From assembly GCF_004114915.1 (NCBI RefSeq), contig NZ_CP022219.1:1-64000 (forward strand): a DNA stretch of 64,000 nucleotides. The letters run 5' to 3'. This DNA comes from Bradyrhizobium guangxiense. Lineage in GTDB: Bacteria; Pseudomonadota; Alphaproteobacteria; Rhizobiales; Xanthobacteraceae. The translations under genes were made by a program, and so were the position numbers. The notes beneath the pieces were generated by a model, which ran no database searches, was not told the origin of the DNA, and worked only from the letters and a program-made list of their open reading frames with translations. This document shows, one piece after another, positions 63,433 through 64,000 of the stretch (position 1 is its first letter; each line of letters opens with the position of its first letter).

Positions 63433-64000
63433 CTAACTGCAGAAGTGTCGTGCTCCATCCGATCCGTTGGCGAGCTGCCAGGCGCTCGCTGCGTAGCTGG
63501 ACGGATTGTGGATCGCCTTCTCCAAAGGCAGGACATTCGGATCGTCGTATCTGGGATCACCTTCTCCAATATCGACGATGTTCGGACCAAGCGGTTTGGG
63601 ATCCACGAAGTGTAGTCCTTCATGGATCAGTATGAGCTTTTTACAATTATCCGATTTGCCCAAATAGGATTGGGTAAATGTTATGCCTCCTTTCCCAAGA
63701 AATCGGTTGTCGGTGAACGCCATAGGTAGGCCTCCCTTGAATTGCCGTTTGAGGGTGGCCTCCTGCTCGGGCGTGGCTGTATGAAATTGGGCTTCAGCCT
63801 CGGAGTTGAGAAGTATCCGAATATCCTTGAAGCGACCCAAGATGAAATTGAGTTCGACCGGATTATCGTCCGCTTTGTTCATGTGGAAATGGACTCTAAG
63901 CGCCTCTCGTGTTGGTGCGTGCACATTGAGAGCATCTGGAACACCAAGAGGAATGAACATCTTCAATGCCTCGAGCGAGAAAATCGCTCGATCTACCCAG
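63433..64000 (-). CDS. HEXXH metallopeptidase-like protein, N-terminus beyond the window
   Basis: The frame is open to the right edge (reading WVDRAIFSLEALKMFIPLGV at the edge), so the gene is cut; a TTG at 63966 is only a possible start. KKLILIHEGLHFVDP at about 63,600-63,630 is an HEXXH zinc site (HEGLH). IHNPSSYAASAWQLANG near the C-terminus resembles the ending of Lys-specific/deuterolysin-like peptidase domains (N..SYA.FA). GC is lower than in secA, so this may be acquired DNA. The region 63,200-63,432 holds only a GGTTAGA/TCTAACC inverted repeat (63215-63221, 63254-63260). Confidence 0.6.
   Translation of the reverse strand, partial: WVDRAIFSLEALKMFIPLGVPDALNVHAPTREALRVHFHMNKADDNPVELNFILGRFKDIRILLNSEAEAQFHTATPEQEATLKRQFKGGLPMAFTDNRFLGKGGITFTQSYLGKSDNCKKLILIHEGLHFVDPKPLGPNIVDIGEGDPRYDDPNVLPLEKAIHNPSSYAASAWQLANGSDGARHFCS

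Overview
The window reads as chromosomal DNA of an alphaproteobacterium of the Bradyrhizobium/Rhodopseudomonas group. The support is protein similarity recalled from these families, high GC in the right two thirds, gene orders typical of that group (lysC-ptsP-prfA-prmC-DUF4167; argJ-parvulin-secA; phaR divergent from phaA-phaB; acdS divergent from an Lrp-type regulator), an orphan COG2984-type substrate-binding protein, and palindromic intergenic elements of the kind scattered through these genomes. No database search was possible, so the species is not claimed.

Left part, about 1-20,650: accessory DNA with visibly lower and uneven GC, sparse genes and many orphans. It holds the 3' end of a uracil-DNA-glycosylase-like gene, a PD-(D/E)XK nuclease-like protein, a solitary XRE regulator, a LuxR-type regulator, a Crp/Fnr remnant, a small HTH protein, a COG2984-type periplasmic binding protein, a giant FecR/VCBS-repeat surface protein broken by three identical one-base deletions, an H-NS-like protein, a frameshifted ParB-like remnant, a zinc-ribbon/class III cyclase/AAA/TPR signalling protein, and a convergent two-gene unit encoding a HELGHH metallopeptidase and an unrecognised protein with a very basic tail.

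Middle part, about 20,650-44,200: metabolic core genes. A LysR/MFS divergent pair is followed by an amidase, metZ/metY-metA (methionine synthesis), a polysaccharide deacetylase, recQ, acdS (ACC deaminase) with its divergent Lrp-type regulator and a cysteine-synthase-like gene, a CMD-family protein, a beta-barrel-like protein, an HSL-type esterase, a class IV aminotransferase, the polyhydroxybutyrate genes phaR, phaA and phaB, two EamA transporters (one further right), gloB and several methyltransferases.

Right part, about 44,200-63,200: housekeeping. DUF4167, prmC, prfA, ptsP and lysC run leftward. A PH-domain protein, ubiG and an EamA transporter run rightward. A tight leftward unit carries grxC, a nitrilase-family hydrolase and DUF1178, with comF 47 bp upstream of it. 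Then come a BioC/NDUFAF5-like methyltransferase, mutT, argJ, a parvulin-type isomerase and secA. After secA the base composition drops again and the window ends inside a second HEXXH metallopeptidase-like gene.

The parts most worth a second look are the VCBS array with its recurrent G5-to-G4 deletions and higher-order duplication, the metallopeptidase/basic-tail gene pair, a 13-C tract abutting a start codon, a perfect inverted repeat between acdS and its regulator, and an intergenic palindrome whose ends supply the stop codons of both flanking convergent genes.
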